64,000 nt of DNA, from assembly GCA_003243445.1 (NCBI GenBank), contig QFQQ01000003.1:1-64000 (forward strand), in the 5' to 3' direction. Below are positions 1-8,260 of the stretch, piece by piece (position 1 is the stretch's first letter; each line of letters begins with the position of its first letter). The notes beneath the pieces were generated by a model. It did no database searches. It saw only the letters and a list, made by a program, of their open reading frames with translations, and had not been told where the DNA came from. The DNA is from Citrobacter freundii. Lineage in GTDB: Bacteria; Bacteroidota; Bacteroidia; Chitinophagales; Chitinophagaceae. A program made the translations under genes and the position numbers.

Positions 1-4
1 CGAT

Positions 5-80
5 TACGGCCTACAGTAAGTCGTTCACACGCCCGGGCATGTAAAGAAGTTACACGCTATAATGAATGGACCGCGGTCCG
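5..80. repeat. Isolated first copy of the 98-bp repeat
   Basis: This stretch contains the same core as the array at 711-1075: a TACGGC start, AGTAAGTCGTTCACA, then AAAGAAGTTACA and CTATAATGAATGGACC. It lies just before the reductase gene, so the gene sits between copies of the repeat. It may continue to the left of the window. Confidence 0.8.
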
Positions 81-117
81 CCGTCTGCGGTCCGTCGTCT
101 CTCTAAAAACTTACATT

Positions 118-675
118 ATGAAAACTCCCAGAAAAGTATTTCTCTTTATCGCCATGAGTGTCGATGGCTATATTGCCAAAGATGAAGACAATATCGATTT
201 TCTTTCTTCCGTGGAAGTACCGGGTGAAGATTACGGCTATGCCGCTTTTCAGCAGGAAGTGGATACGGTGATCTGGGGAAGAAAAACGTATGAAAAGATC
301 CTTACGATCGATCCACAATTCAGTCATAAGGATAAACGCTGTATTGTTCTTTCCCGCACACGCCAGGGGCGTGATCAGCATGTTGAATTCTATAATGGCC
401 CTGTGGAAGAACTGATCAGCATGGTGAAGAAAGAAGAAGGAAAAAACATTTACTGTGATGGCGGTGGCGACGTAGTTCACTCGCTGCTTCAAAAAGGATT
501 GATCGACCGGATGATCATCTCCATCATTCCGTACATGGTCGGCAATGGCGTGCGTTTATTCAAATCCGGCAATCCTGAACAGGCATTGAAGCTCACCCGT
601 AGTCTGACGTTTCCGTCTGGCCTGGTGCAGCTGTGGTATGTGAGGACCGCGGACGACGGACCGAAGACCGCTTAA
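118..675 (+). CDS. Dihydrofolate reductase family protein (RibD C-terminal domain)
   Basis: This 185-residue protein has the RibD_C/DHFR fold signature: an N-terminal strand with SVDGYIA, the WGRKTYE segment around residue 54, and a C-terminal region with GGGDVVHSLLQKGLID and a PYMVGNG turn. Members reduce pteridine or aminouracil substrates with NADPH. The substrate here is not known, and such proteins often occur singly. The last ten or so residues (RTADDGPKTA) are encoded by the GC-rich repeat sequence that follows, so the repeat appears to have invaded the 3' end and moved the stop codon. The ATG at 118 is preceded by repeat-derived sequence with no strong ribosome binding site, which is common in this phylum. 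The family is clear and the function is not. Confidence 0.85.
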   Translation: MKTPRKVFLFIAMSVDGYIAKDEDNIDFLSSVEVPGEDYGYAAFQQEVDTVIWGRKTYEKILTIDPQFSHKDKRCIVLSRTRQGRDQHVEFYNGPVEELISMVKKEEGKNIYCDGGGDVVHSLLQKGLIDRMIISIIPYMVGNGVRLFKSGNPEQALKLTRSLTFPSGLVQLWYVRTADDGPKTA

Positions 676-710
676 TGGACCACGGACGGCGGACCGCAGA
701 CCACGGACGA

Positions 711-1075
711 GTACGGCTTGAAGTAAGTCGTTCACATACCCCGCGCATTTAAAGAAGTTACAAGCTATAATGAATGGACCACGGACGGCGGACCGCAGAC
801 CACAGACGAGTACGGCTTGAAGTAAGTCGTTCACATACCCGCGCATTTAAAGAAGTTACAAGCTATAATGAATGGACCGCGGACGACGGACCGCGGACCG
901 CAGACGAGTATGGCTTGAAGTAAGTCGTTCACATGCCCGCGCATTTAAAGAAGTTATAAGCTATAATGAATGGACCACGGACGGCGGACGACAGACCGCA
1001 GACGAGTACGGCTTGATGTAAGCCGTTCACACGCCCGGACACTTAAAGAAGTTACAAGCTATAATGAATCGTCTG
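711..1075. repeat. Tandem array of a 98-99 bp repeat
   Basis: Four units start at 711, 810, 908 and 1006 (periods 99, 98, 98). Each has GTACGGCTTGAAGTAAG, TCGTTCACA, a GC-rich CCCGCGCAT step, AAAGAAGTTACAAGC and TATAATGAATGG, then a run of GGACCGCGGACGGCGGACC-like words. The last unit is the most diverged and its GC-rich tail is inverted (GTCTGCGGTCCGCGG). The array carries no credible ORF. It has no spacer diversity, so it is not CRISPR. Confidence 0.9.
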
Positions 1076-1200
1076 CGGTCCGCGGTCTGCGGTCGGTCGT
1101 CCATTCCTCCTTCAAACAGCTCCCGCATTAAAACGACTTCACATCTTTATTGACTGATTCCGCGGTCTGCGGTCGGTCGTCCGCGGTCTCTCTCAAAAAC
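1076..1200. repeat. GC-rich inverted words flanking the array
   Basis: Two blocks of GTCTGCGGTCGGTCGTCC at about 1080-1102 and 1160-1182 are reverse complements of the GGACCGCAGAC words of the array. The second ends in GGTCTCTCTCAAAAAC, which nearly repeats the sequence just upstream of the reductase start (GTCTCTCTAAAAAC, near 97-111). The same boundary therefore occurs before two successive genes. Confidence 0.6.
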
Positions 1201-1250
1201 ACTATAACTCATCAATTACAAATTGTATATTGTCGGGCCAAACCTTCCCT

Positions 1251-1655
1251 ATGTTACGATTCAATAAGGCATACTTTGCCCTGACGATTACTTTGTTCAT
1301 TACTGAAGTTCTTATCGCGCTGTACGTACATGATGCCATTATCAGACCTTATATTGGTGATCTGCTGGTTGTAATTCTCATCTATTGTTTTGTCAAATCA
1401 TTTATAGACACGCCTGCGCTGAAAACAGCTATAGCCGTGTTGCTGTTTGCCTATGCTGTTGAGTTATCGCAATACCTGAACCTGGTTAAACACCTCGGTC
1501 TTCAGCATTCACGCCTCGCGAATGTGGTCATGGGCAATTCATTTGAATGGATCGATATGCTTGCATATACGATCGGAGCCGTCATCATTGTTCTGGTGGA
1601 ATATCTTCTTCACAAAAGAAAAACCAACCGCGTGATCCGGAATATCGAATTGTGA
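1251..1655 (+). CDS. DUF2809-type small membrane protein
   Basis: The protein is about 134 residues with four predicted membrane helices: LTITLFITEVLIALYV, the LLVVILIYCFVKSF segment, TAIAVLLFAYAVELSQYL, and a last helix around AYTIGAVIIVLVEYLL. The ELSQ followed by GNSFEWIDMLAYTIG fits the DUF2809 family of unknown function. A TTG at 1230 is in frame, but the ATG at 1251 starts directly before the first hydrophobic stretch and is preferred. It converges with the thioredoxin-like gene with a 5-bp gap. Confidence 0.7.
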   Translation: MLRFNKAYFALTITLFITEVLIALYVHDAIIRPYIGDLLVVILIYCFVKSFIDTPALKTAIAVLLFAYAVELSQYLNLVKHLGLQHSRLANVVMGNSFEWIDMLAYTIGAVIIVLVEYLLHKRKTNRVIRNIEL

Positions 1656-1660
1656 GCACT

Positions 1661-2743
1661 TTACTTTCCAAGCAATGATTTCAGTTTAGCACCAAGCCTT
1701 TCTCCCCGGAGATTGATCGCAGCAATCGTTCCATCCGGCCCGATCAAAAAATTCTGTGGGATCCCACGGACATGATAAATCGCAACAGCTTTTCCATAAA
1801 AGCCGTCCTGGTCGTTGATATTTACCCAGGGTAGTCTGTCCTTCATAACGGCGCTCAGCCAGCTTTCCCTGCTTGCGTCAATGGAAATAGCGAGCACCTC
1901 CAATCCTTTGGGATGATATTCTTCATAGGTTTTTATGAGTACCGGGTTTTCACTCCGGCATGGTCCGCACCAGGAGGCCCAGAATTCCAGCAACACATAT
2001 TTTCCTTTGTAATCGGATAAACGGATCGTTTTGCCATTTTTGTCTTTTGCGGAAACATCTGCCGCCATCATACCCGTGACTGGCTTTTTATTCGCGAGAT
2101 AATCTGTAATGGCGCGGCCGTGTTTGGTTGCTTTTAACGCCATTGGAAATTTCGCAAAAAGCGCTTTCAGTGTATCCTGTGCAAGATCCGTGCGTATAAA
2201 GAACAACTCGATCAGTGTATGTTGCGTCGGTTTTCCATGGCGGATATTATCCAGCCTGTACTGACCGATCGTTTGATCGATCGTGTTCACCCGTTGTATA
2301 ACCCGCCGTTGCTCCAGTGAATCGGCATCGCCAAGTGTAAAATATTTCGACATCAGGCTATCGCGTTCCTTATTATATGGCTTTTGCCAGTCACGCGAGA
2401 TCACTTCGAGTTCGTTTGTCTCCGTGCCGTTGATCTTTGCGTATTGAAAATCCGATGCATCGCCCTTTATATTGATCGGTTTATTTTCCAGGTAAACAAC
2501 CAGATACCGGCCATCATCTGTGTGCATCCGGGCCGCCGTCAGTTCTTTTACTTTTCCATGAAAAACAAGTTTACCGTTATTGAACACGCTTGAGTCGATC
2601 ACATCTCCGAGGTCAAGGTTAACGAGCCTGATCTTTGTTCCGTCTTTAAACCCGGTAAAGTTCAGGTTAAGCGTATATCCGTTCTGGGCATAGGATTGGA
2701 AGGCCGGTGCCATCAGCACCAGCAATACTAAGAGGTATCGCAT
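1661..2743 (-). CDS. TlpA-like thiol-disulfide protein with N-terminal DUF4369
   Basis: This 360-residue secreted protein begins with a signal peptide (MRYLLVLLVLMAPAFQSYAQ). An N-terminal DUF4369-like beta domain follows, then a helical middle and a C-terminal thioredoxin domain (about residues 225-360) with the redox motif WCGPC preceded by WAS and followed by RSENP. Its expected role is disulfide reduction or exchange in the periplasm. It is the last gene of a run with the M56 peptidase and BlaI, with a 9-bp gap after the M56 gene, so it is probably co-transcribed. This grouping suggests an envelope-stress regulon. The Cys pair and the cis-Pro (GIPQNF) are both present. Confidence 0.88.
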   Translation of the reverse strand: MRYLLVLLVLMAPAFQSYAQNGYTLNLNFTGFKDGTKIRLVNLDLGDVIDSSVFNNGKLVFHGKVKELTAARMHTDDGRYLVVYLENKPINIKGDASDFQYAKINGTETNELEVISRDWQKPYNKERDSLMSKYFTLGDADSLEQRRVIQRVNTIDQTIGQYRLDNIRHGKPTQHTLIELFFIRTDLAQDTLKALFAKFPMALKATKHGRAITDYLANKKPVTGMMAADVSAKDKNGKTIRLSDYKGKYVLLEFWASWCGPCRSENPVLIKTYEEYHPKGLEVLAISIDASRESWLSAVMKDRLPWVNINDQDGFYGKAVAIYHVRGIPQNFLIGPDGTIAAINLRGERLGAKLKSLLGK

Positions 2744-2752
2744 ATTAAAATT

Positions 2753-4087
2753 TTAGGGAGTTACAGGTTGTATTAAAATAACGCCTTTGGAAGCCTTGTT
2801 ACCCCAATTCTGAATGGCCTGTTCATTATTTGGCGGATAATATGCTAACGCGGGGCGTGCGGATAAATGCATTTCATAAATACCATTTGCGGCTAACTCA
2901 CGGATCTCACTGTCGCTGTATTCTTTTCCGTCAATGATATAAACGCCTTCAAAAATTTTTGCATCGACAGTTTCTACAGGTCTGAGGCTGATGCGGACTG
3001 TATCTGTTTTTGCATCTATATAAACATTGGTTCTTATTTTTTTGCCGGCTGTTTCCACTACCGTGCCTTGTATCTGCTTTTGAATTGATCTGGCATTGTC
3101 CGGCTTCAACTCCTTGCTTTGCGCAGCTTTCAAAACCTGCGATTTCCCGGGCCTGATCGCTGTGATCAGCTTTGCGCTTTCATCCAGCGGTGCGGCTGCT
3201 GATAAAACAGAAGAGACCGCTTTCGGTGGATTTACAACCAAATAAACAGCCAGCATCACCGGCATCAGAAAAACATACCGGAACGCTTTTATCCCCGACG
3301 GATTATCTGTATTCATCATTCCTATTCTTCTCCTGATCCCGGAAGAATGAAATGTATTAACAGCCATGGCCGGGCTTTGCTTCATTACATTCCGGAGCAA
3401 ACTCAACTGGTATGTTTTACGGTCTGCGCCTTTCATCAATACGCTTTCATCGGCCAAAAATTCAAGATTTGTGCGAACAAGTTTTTTATACAGATAAATA
3501 AATGGGTTTACCCATAAAAATGCCGCGATCATTTCGCTCAGCAATGCATCAATGCTGTGCCATTGCTTTGCATGAGCTTGCTCGTGTAAAATGATCTGGT
3601 GATCTGTTGAGGCAAAGCTGTCTCGCGGGATAACGATATAATTAAAAAATGAAAAAGGTCCCTCATCGGCTGAACTGCAGAAGATCATTCCATCCCGCTT
3701 TATTTTATCGGCCGCACGAATGATCCGCACGGTTCTCAGGATATGGATAAAGATGCGGATCAGGAACAAAGCAGCGACCGAACCATAGATCATCATACAC
3801 CATTCAATCGGCTTGTAGGCTGTTGATGACTTCCAGGGTGTTGCCGGTAATGAAATGAGATCGCCCGCCGGCAAGATCCGTTGCCAGTTTGAACTGCCTG
3901 CGGTATGCGCAACTTCGTAGGTAATATCAGGAAGGAATGGTAACGCAAAACCCGTAACAGCTATCATCAATAATACAAACCGGTTCAGCTGAAGGAATTT
4001 TTCGCTGCGGAAAAAAATGTAAAACACCAGTACCAGTACGGCGATGATGAGATTTACTTTCAGCAAATAATATATAGTCGCTTCCAT
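2753..4087 (-). CDS. BlaR1/MecR1-type M56 membrane metallopeptidase
   Basis: The 444-residue protein has N-terminal membrane helices (LIIAVLVLVFYIFF, FVLLMIAVTGFALPFL), a third near 97-110, and the zinc-protease motif HEQAHAKQWHSIDALLSEM, followed by the FLWVNPFIYLYKK helix and ETL-like LEFLADESV. These are the hallmarks of M56 peptidases that sense an envelope signal and cleave the partner BlaI repressor. There is no penicillin-binding sensor domain. The C-terminal part is short and ends in NKASKGVILIQPVTP, which resembles the plug-like tails of Bacteroidota M56 proteins. It follows blaI with only a 1-bp gap. Confidence 0.9.
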   Translation of the reverse strand: MEATIYYLLKVNLIIAVLVLVFYIFFRSEKFLQLNRFVLLMIAVTGFALPFLPDITYEVAHTAGSSNWQRILPAGDLISLPATPWKSSTAYKPIEWCMMIYGSVAALFLIRIFIHILRTVRIIRAADKIKRDGMIFCSSADEGPFSFFNYIVIPRDSFASTDHQIILHEQAHAKQWHSIDALLSEMIAAFLWVNPFIYLYKKLVRTNLEFLADESVLMKGADRKTYQLSLLRNVMKQSPAMAVNTFHSSGIRRRIGMMNTDNPSGIKAFRYVFLMPVMLAVYLVVNPPKAVSSVLSAAAPLDESAKLITAIRPGKSQVLKAAQSKELKPDNARSIQKQIQGTVVETAGKKIRTNVYIDAKTDTVRISLRPVETVDAKIFEGVYIIDGKEYSDSEIRELAANGIYEMHLSARPALAYYPPNNEQAIQNWGNKASKGVILIQPVTP

Positions 4088-4088
4088 A

Positions 4089-4457
4089 TTATTTTTTCCT
4101 TTTCTTCTCGATCATATCCAGGATCTCCTTCAGTTCCGCGGCTGAGATCTCTTCTTCTTCAGCAAAAAAAGTCACTGCGTTTTTAATCGAGTTGCCGAAT
4201 AAACCTGCGAGTAACGGCTTTACGAATAAAGTAGTGTAGTCTTTTTTCGAGACAGCGGGAGAGTAGCGATAGGTTGATCCAAAATCTTCGATCGTCAGAA
4301 AGCCTTTATCTGCCAAGCGGCGCATCATCGTCGCCACGGTATTGATATGCGGCTTTGGATCCGGCAATGCTTCGCGCACTTCTTTGGCAAATGCTTGTTT
4401 TCTGTCCCAAACGATCTGCATAAGGGCTTCTTCTTTTTCGCTGAGTCTGCGTTTCAT
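4089..4457 (-). CDS. BlaI/MecI/CopY family transcriptional repressor
   Basis: This 122-residue winged-helix protein has the family opening LSEKEEALMQIVWD and the recognition helix region PHINTVATMMRRLADKGFL. The C-terminal half (LLAGLFGNSIKNAVTFF) is the dimerisation and cleavage region. It heads the operon with the M56 peptidase, the canonical repressor/protease pair in which proteolysis of BlaI relieves repression. A perfect operator-like palindrome lies 33 bp upstream of its start, so autoregulation is likely. The signal that activates the system cannot be inferred from sequence. Confidence 0.92.
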   Translation of the reverse strand: MKRRLSEKEEALMQIVWDRKQAFAKEVREALPDPKPHINTVATMMRRLADKGFLTIEDFGSTYRYSPAVSKKDYTTLFVKPLLAGLFGNSIKNAVTFFAEEEEISAAELKEILDMIEKKRKK

Positions 4458-4489
4458 GGCACAATGATAAAACTATTTCTGTAATTAAC

Positions 4490-4507
4490 AAACTACATTT
4501 GTAGTTT
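4490..4507. promoter_or_regulatory. Probable BlaI operator
   Basis: The sequence AAACTACA-TT-TGTAGTTT has two perfect 8-bp arms around a 2-bp spacer. It contains TACAnnTGTA, the core bound by BlaI/MecI repressors. It is the only such palindrome I noticed nearby and lies directly upstream of the BlaI gene. Confidence 0.8.
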
Positions 4508-4636
4508 TTGTGTGTTTTTTCTTTTTCCGCCCGCTGGATTTTTCGCCGGACCGCTTATCCATTATTCGTCCTGCGCAAGTATCGATGTTCTTACTTTAGT
4601 GTTCTCCACGCACACGTATCAGCCTAAAATTTTTTT

Positions 4637-5101
4637 ATGCAGACAGTTCAATTCGGAACCAACTGGTTTCCGGACACAGCGACTATTGATACGCGTATCA
4701 GTGGAAACGTAAACATGCAGGATGTGATCTCCTGGGAGGAATCGCTTCACCACGCGCTTGCGCAGATCCCTGATCATGGCGAATTCAGGATCATGATCGA
4801 TCTTTTTGGCTTCAAGGCGATCGACTTTGAAGCGCACAAGCGATTCAGAACGGTCATTCCTCTTACATTATCACATTACGGCTGGAAAGTTGGTTATGTT
4901 AATCTCTTCGATGAGCATGCTAACGCGATCCACTATTCCAACACGCGCGGCATCCGTTGCTTCGCAGCGGCGCATGCACACCAGGACGAAACCAAGATCG
5001 GGTTATACGAGCGCAGCTATAGCCGGACCGACGAACATTATTTTACCGATCCGGTTGAAGCACGTAAATGGCTTGCCCGGATACAATCTCCATCTAAATA
5101 A
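4637..5101 (+). CDS. Hypothetical SpoIIAA/STAS-like protein
   Basis: This 154-residue soluble protein has alternating strands and amphipathic helices. The pattern GNVNMQDVISWEESLHHAL, then FRIMIDLFGFKAID and GYVNLFDEHANAIHYSNTRGIRCFAA, resembles the SpoIIAA-like/STAS fold seen in many small bacterial proteins. I cannot assign a partner or ligand. The C-terminus DPVEARKWL is typical of that family. It is followed 8 bp later by a secreted protein gene on the same strand. Confidence 0.55.
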   Translation: MQTVQFGTNWFPDTATIDTRISGNVNMQDVISWEESLHHALAQIPDHGEFRIMIDLFGFKAIDFEAHKRFRTVIPLTLSHYGWKVGYVNLFDEHANAIHYSNTRGIRCFAAAHAHQDETKIGLYERSYSRTDEHYFTDPVEARKWLARIQSPSK

Positions 5102-5109
5102 TACCAGTT

Positions 5110-5832
5110 ATGTTAAAAGGATTTTTGTTATTTGTTCCTGTAATTTTTTCATTTGCCTCATCTGCCCAGGATACTATCTGGGTAAAAGACATTCATCGCA
5201 AGCCTGCGCCGTTCGAGCGCCGCTATCTTCAGTACACAGAAATGCCGGATGGAAAAGTGAAGCTTTCGGCTTTATTAACCCGTAAAGCGGAAAAGACGAG
5301 CTATGATGGCCATGATGCAATGCTGATCGTACAAACTTATCAGCTTGAAAAGGGAATCGACCGCGATTCCAGTTATGTAAATCCTGCCTCGCTTTTACCG
5401 ATATCATATTTTACGGATATCCAGTCAGAAGGTCACCATGAAAAGGTAATTTTTGCCGGCACAGGAATATTGAATAAAGTTGAATACAAGGATAGTACAA
5501 CAGATGTCACCAAACCTTACAGTGATCAGTTCAACGGTGTGATCACCGATGATATTATCGGTAGTCTTCCTTTTAAAGAAAAAGCGGTCTTTGCATTTCA
5601 TGCGATCAATCCGGGTAAAAGATTTTTTGAATATACTGTTGCAGCAACGGTGGAAGGCAAGGAAGACATAGACATTCCTGGTCTTGGCAAACGCTCCTGC
5701 TGGCGGATCCGGATTGGCAGTGAAAAAGATGGTACGATGGAATGGTATACAGTGAAGGAGCAGATACAGGTGAAGAAAAGGTTTCGCTTTAAAAATGGAA
5801 ATGTGTTTTACCGCGTGATGGTCGTGGGTTAG
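5110..5832 (+). CDS. Secreted hypothetical protein (DUF3108-like)
   Basis: This 240-residue protein starts with a signal peptide (MLKGFLLFVPVIFSFASSAQ) and is otherwise a beta-rich periplasmic domain. The region VKKRFRFKNGNVFYRVMVVG at the end and the paired strands around residues 100-200 are reminiscent of DUF3108/TapB-like folds, but the match is only by pattern. It is probably co-transcribed with the upstream STAS-like gene. No catalytic motif is visible. Confidence 0.55.
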   Translation: MLKGFLLFVPVIFSFASSAQDTIWVKDIHRKPAPFERRYLQYTEMPDGKVKLSALLTRKAEKTSYDGHDAMLIVQTYQLEKGIDRDSSYVNPASLLPISYFTDIQSEGHHEKVIFAGTGILNKVEYKDSTTDVTKPYSDQFNGVITDDIIGSLPFKEKAVFAFHAINPGKRFFEYTVAATVEGKEDIDIPGLGKRSCWRIRIGSEKDGTMEWYTVKEQIQVKKRFRFKNGNVFYRVMVVG

Positions 5833-5943
5833 AATACTCTTTAATAGATCACCGTAGATTCTCGTGATTTCGGAGATCCATTGTGTCCAGGGAGTTTACT
5901 TTTTGTAATATACCGGCCAGAGATTTAAAACTAATGTCGTTCA

Positions 5944-6050
5944 GTTAACCTGCTGCTTTTGTGTATCCTTACCGTCCTTCCCGCCTCACCGGTAAAAATT
6001 AAACCGGAAAGACGGTAAGGGCGGTAAGGAAGTCTGAGGAAAGCAGGTTA
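5944..6050. repeat. Imperfect palindrome, copy A of an ACCGGTAAAAATTAAACCGG family
   Basis: The outer arms TTAACCTGCT (5944-5953) and AGCAGGTTAA (6041-6050) are perfect. The inner arms of about 28 bp (TCCTTACCG... against ...CGGTAAGGA) match at about 23 positions around a small AAAATTA loop. The same core recurs at 6765-6820 and 46725-46793. No gene lies between 5833 and 6137. Confidence 0.8.
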
Positions 6051-6137
6051 ATGGATAAAAAAGCGAATGTGTGAAGGAGCATAATTAACTATACCGGTTT
6101 TAAAACGCGGATCATCCAAACTGTATTACATTGCAGT

Positions 6138-6716
6138 ATGCTTCATCCCCTCTGTGCGCATATCCGGAAATTCATCGCCCTCACTGCAGAGGAAGAAGAT
6201 CTCATTCTATCTTTTTTTAAGTTTAAAGAATTAAGCAAAAAAGATTTCCTCCTCAAAGAGGGTCAGGTCTGCAATTCTTCTTATTTCATATTGAATGGCT
6301 GCTTCCGCTTTTATTCGCACACAGAGCAGGGTGGTGAACAGATCATTCAATTTGCTATTGAGAACTGGTGGATGGCGGATTACATGAGCCTGAATACCGG
6401 TTCTCCTTCGTCGTTTTATATACAGGCAATAGAACCCTCTTCTGTTGCAGTGCTCGATAAACAATCACAGGAAGAATTATTAAGATCCTTTCCGGCATTA
6501 GAGCGTTATTTCCGCATCATTTTTCAACGGGCTTATGCCGCATCTGTCATGCGTGTATATTATATTTTCCTTCAGTCTGCAGAAGAACGTTATCATCATT
6601 TTGAGCAATCATTCCCAGAGTTCATCCAGCGCGTTCCGCAATATATGCTTGCTTCATTCCTCGGCTTTACACCTGAATTTTTAAGCAAGATCCGCGCAAA
6701 AGCAAGTAAGCGGTAA
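6138..6716 (+). CDS. Crp/Fnr family transcriptional regulator
   Basis: This 192-residue protein has an N-terminal cyclic-nucleotide-binding-like beta roll (KKDFLLKEGQVCNSSYFILNGCFRFY, then GGEQIIQFAIENWWMADY) and a C-terminal winged helix ending in QYMLASFLGFTPEFLSKIRAK. It lacks FNR-type cysteine ligands and the full cAMP phosphate-binding cassette, so the effector is unknown. Bacteroidota carry many such short regulators, often controlling a neighbouring gene. The closest downstream gene is the AhpD-like protein, with two repeat elements between them. Confidence 0.88.
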   Translation: MLHPLCAHIRKFIALTAEEEDLILSFFKFKELSKKDFLLKEGQVCNSSYFILNGCFRFYSHTEQGGEQIIQFAIENWWMADYMSLNTGSPSSFYIQAIEPSSVAVLDKQSQEELLRSFPALERYFRIIFQRAYAASVMRVYYIFLQSAEERYHHFEQSFPEFIQRVPQYMLASFLGFTPEFLSKIRAKASKR

Positions 6717-6764
6717 ACTGAACTTTTTAATTCAATGTCTCCCATCTAACTCACAACTTTTTTA

Positions 6765-6820
6765 CTTTCTTTCCGCCCAGTAAAAATTAAACCGGGAAGG
6801 AAGTAAGGACGGAAAGAAAG
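6765..6820. repeat. Palindrome, copy B of the ACCGGTAAAAATTAAACCGG family
   Basis: Perfect 11-bp arms CTTTCTTTCCG (6765-6775) and CGGAAAGAAAG (6810-6820) flank a core GTAAAAATTAAACCGGG. The core matches copy A while the outer sequence differs. Confidence 0.75.
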
Positions 6821-6920
6821 CGGTCTGAAAGCCATTTTGACTTTACTCATAAATAAGTCAGCTTATATTGGCACCTAACTAGGCTTTATTGATTTTTAAT
6901 CGCCAATATTTAAGTTCACT

Positions 6921-6952
6921 CATTCGCGAAATCCGCGAATTAAAATCCGCGT
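6921..6952. repeat. Short CGCGAAAT/CCGCG repeat
   Basis: The words CATTCGCGAAATCCGCG and AAATCCGCG form one of several short ATTCGCG-type motifs scattered between genes in this window (see also 24796-24837 and 34306-34323). Confidence 0.5.
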
Positions 6953-7023
6953 CACTTCTTGAACTAGATTAAGATTTTTCTCTCCCGTTAACCGGAGCTT
7001 TGTGTCATCAAAAAATCAAAATT

Positions 7024-7482
7024 ATGAGCACAAGATTAAACATCCAGAAAACAACGCCCGCAGCTTATACAGCCATGCTGGGTCTCGAATCTTACCTTGA
7101 TACCACGCAGTTAACACCTGCGCATATGGACCTGATCAAGATCAGGGCTTCACAGATCAATGGTTGTGCATTTTGTATTGACATGCACACGCTGGAGGCA
7201 CGTCAGCACGGAGAATCAGAACAACGGATCTATGGGTTAAATGCCTGGAAGGAAACGCCATTTTATACCGATGAAGAACGGGCAGTACTGGCATTGACGG
7301 AAGAAATCACACTGATCGCAGGCGGAGTTTCTGATGCCACTTATAATACAGCGGTAGAATTACTCGGCGAGCAATATACGGCTCAAGCCATTATGGCGAT
7401 CATTGTGATCAATGCATGGAACAGGATCGGTGTGGCAACAAAGTTGAAGCCCGTATTAAGACGTCACCAGGTGAACGCTTAA
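7024..7482 (+). CDS. Carboxymuconolactone decarboxylase family (AhpD-like) protein
   Basis: The protein is about 152 residues and carries the AhpD signature SQINGCAFCIDMHTLEARQHGE, with the CxxC redox pair followed by a His three residues later. It is all-helical in pattern. Such proteins act as small peroxidase or alkylhydroperoxidase partners, although many family members have unassigned substrates. An in-frame TTG lies at 7000, but the ATG at 7024 (MSTRLNIQ) gives the family's usual N-terminus. It may be controlled by the Crp/Fnr gene upstream. Confidence 0.88.
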   Translation: MSTRLNIQKTTPAAYTAMLGLESYLDTTQLTPAHMDLIKIRASQINGCAFCIDMHTLEARQHGESEQRIYGLNAWKETPFYTDEERAVLALTEEITLIAGGVSDATYNTAVELLGEQYTAQAIMAIIVINAWNRIGVATKLKPVLRRHQVNA

Positions 7483-7523
7483 TAATGATTGACTGCTTTG
7501 CCGGCGCGCAGGCAAACGGTCAG

Positions 7524-7976
7524 TTATTGAACATCTTTTTCCAGAACGATCCTGTTCTTATCTATATATGGTGTTGAATACAACGCTGCAAATTGCGTCA
7601 CTGGTTCATTTCCCAGGTAATAGAGGTTTTCCTTTTCTTTTCCGTTATTAAATGGATAGTAGAACTTTATATATTTCAGGGTTCTGCCTTCGGTAGTATA
7701 GCTATCACTCTCTTCATAAAGATTCACATTCCTGTCAGCAGCTTTTCCATCAACTTTAATAAAAAAACTGCTTTTATCAAATACATCAGAGGGCACATAT
7801 ACAATTCCCATTTTATTAGGAGAATACACTTCTGCACGTTTTACATCTGTCGACTTCAGCACATAGATCCAGCCTTTATATTTCTTCGGAATGTTGATGG
7901 CATAGCCAGCCTTTTTTGTGCAGCCAACATTGAACAGGATAAGAATGATTACAAGGAATTGCAGAAGAGTTTTCAT
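7524..7976 (-). CDS. Hypothetical lipoprotein
   Basis: This 150-residue protein begins with a lipoprotein signal (hydrophobic LLQFLVIILILFNVGC, with the lipobox Cys at about residue 19). The mature part is beta-rich with many Tyr and Lys residues and no motif I recognise; the pattern INIPKKYKGWIYV resembles DUF6843-type proteins. It is monocistronic and convergent with the AhpD-like gene. Confidence 0.65.
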   Translation of the reverse strand: MKTLLQFLVIILILFNVGCTKKAGYAINIPKKYKGWIYVLKSTDVKRAEVYSPNKMGIVYVPSDVFDKSSFFIKVDGKAADRNVNLYEESDSYTTEGRTLKYIKFYYPFNNGKEKENLYYLGNEPVTQFAALYSTPYIDKNRIVLEKDVQ

Positions 7977-8260
7977 ATTGCCGGATTCAATCCTTAAATA
8001 TAAAAAACGAATCTATGGGATGAAAACAGATGCTACTAAGTAAAAGCCCGATTCGTTTATCATACGAGCGTCTTCCAGAAATTTATTTCAGAGGATATGC
8101 TTTATGCTCGTACCGAATCAATTTAGAATTAATCCTCTATTGTTATTTCTTCAGGTTTATTCCATAAAAAATAATCTGGCCAAACAACAGCTTTTTGCTA
8201 AATAAATTAGTAATATTGTAGGCAAACCCATTAGCAATATGTTGATTCTCAAATCGATTT
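7977..8260. promoter_or_regulatory. Upstream region of the imu cassette with a direct repeat
   Basis: This 280-bp gene-free stretch holds the divergent control region of the lipoprotein and imuA. Two near-identical words, TTAGTAATAT (8207-8216) and TTAGCAATAT (8231-8240), are spaced 24 bp apart just upstream of imuA. They could be regulator sites for damage induction. I see no canonical LexA box. Confidence 0.35.

Noticed and set aside
556..846. Minus-strand ORF of 96 residues over the repeat array
   Set aside because: It is entirely made of repeat units (the same 'GYVNDLLQAVLV' phrase occurs twice) and has no family match.
711..1075. Possible CRISPR array
   Set aside because: Units are 98 bp and nearly identical throughout, with no short repeats separated by unique spacers and no Cas gene nearby.
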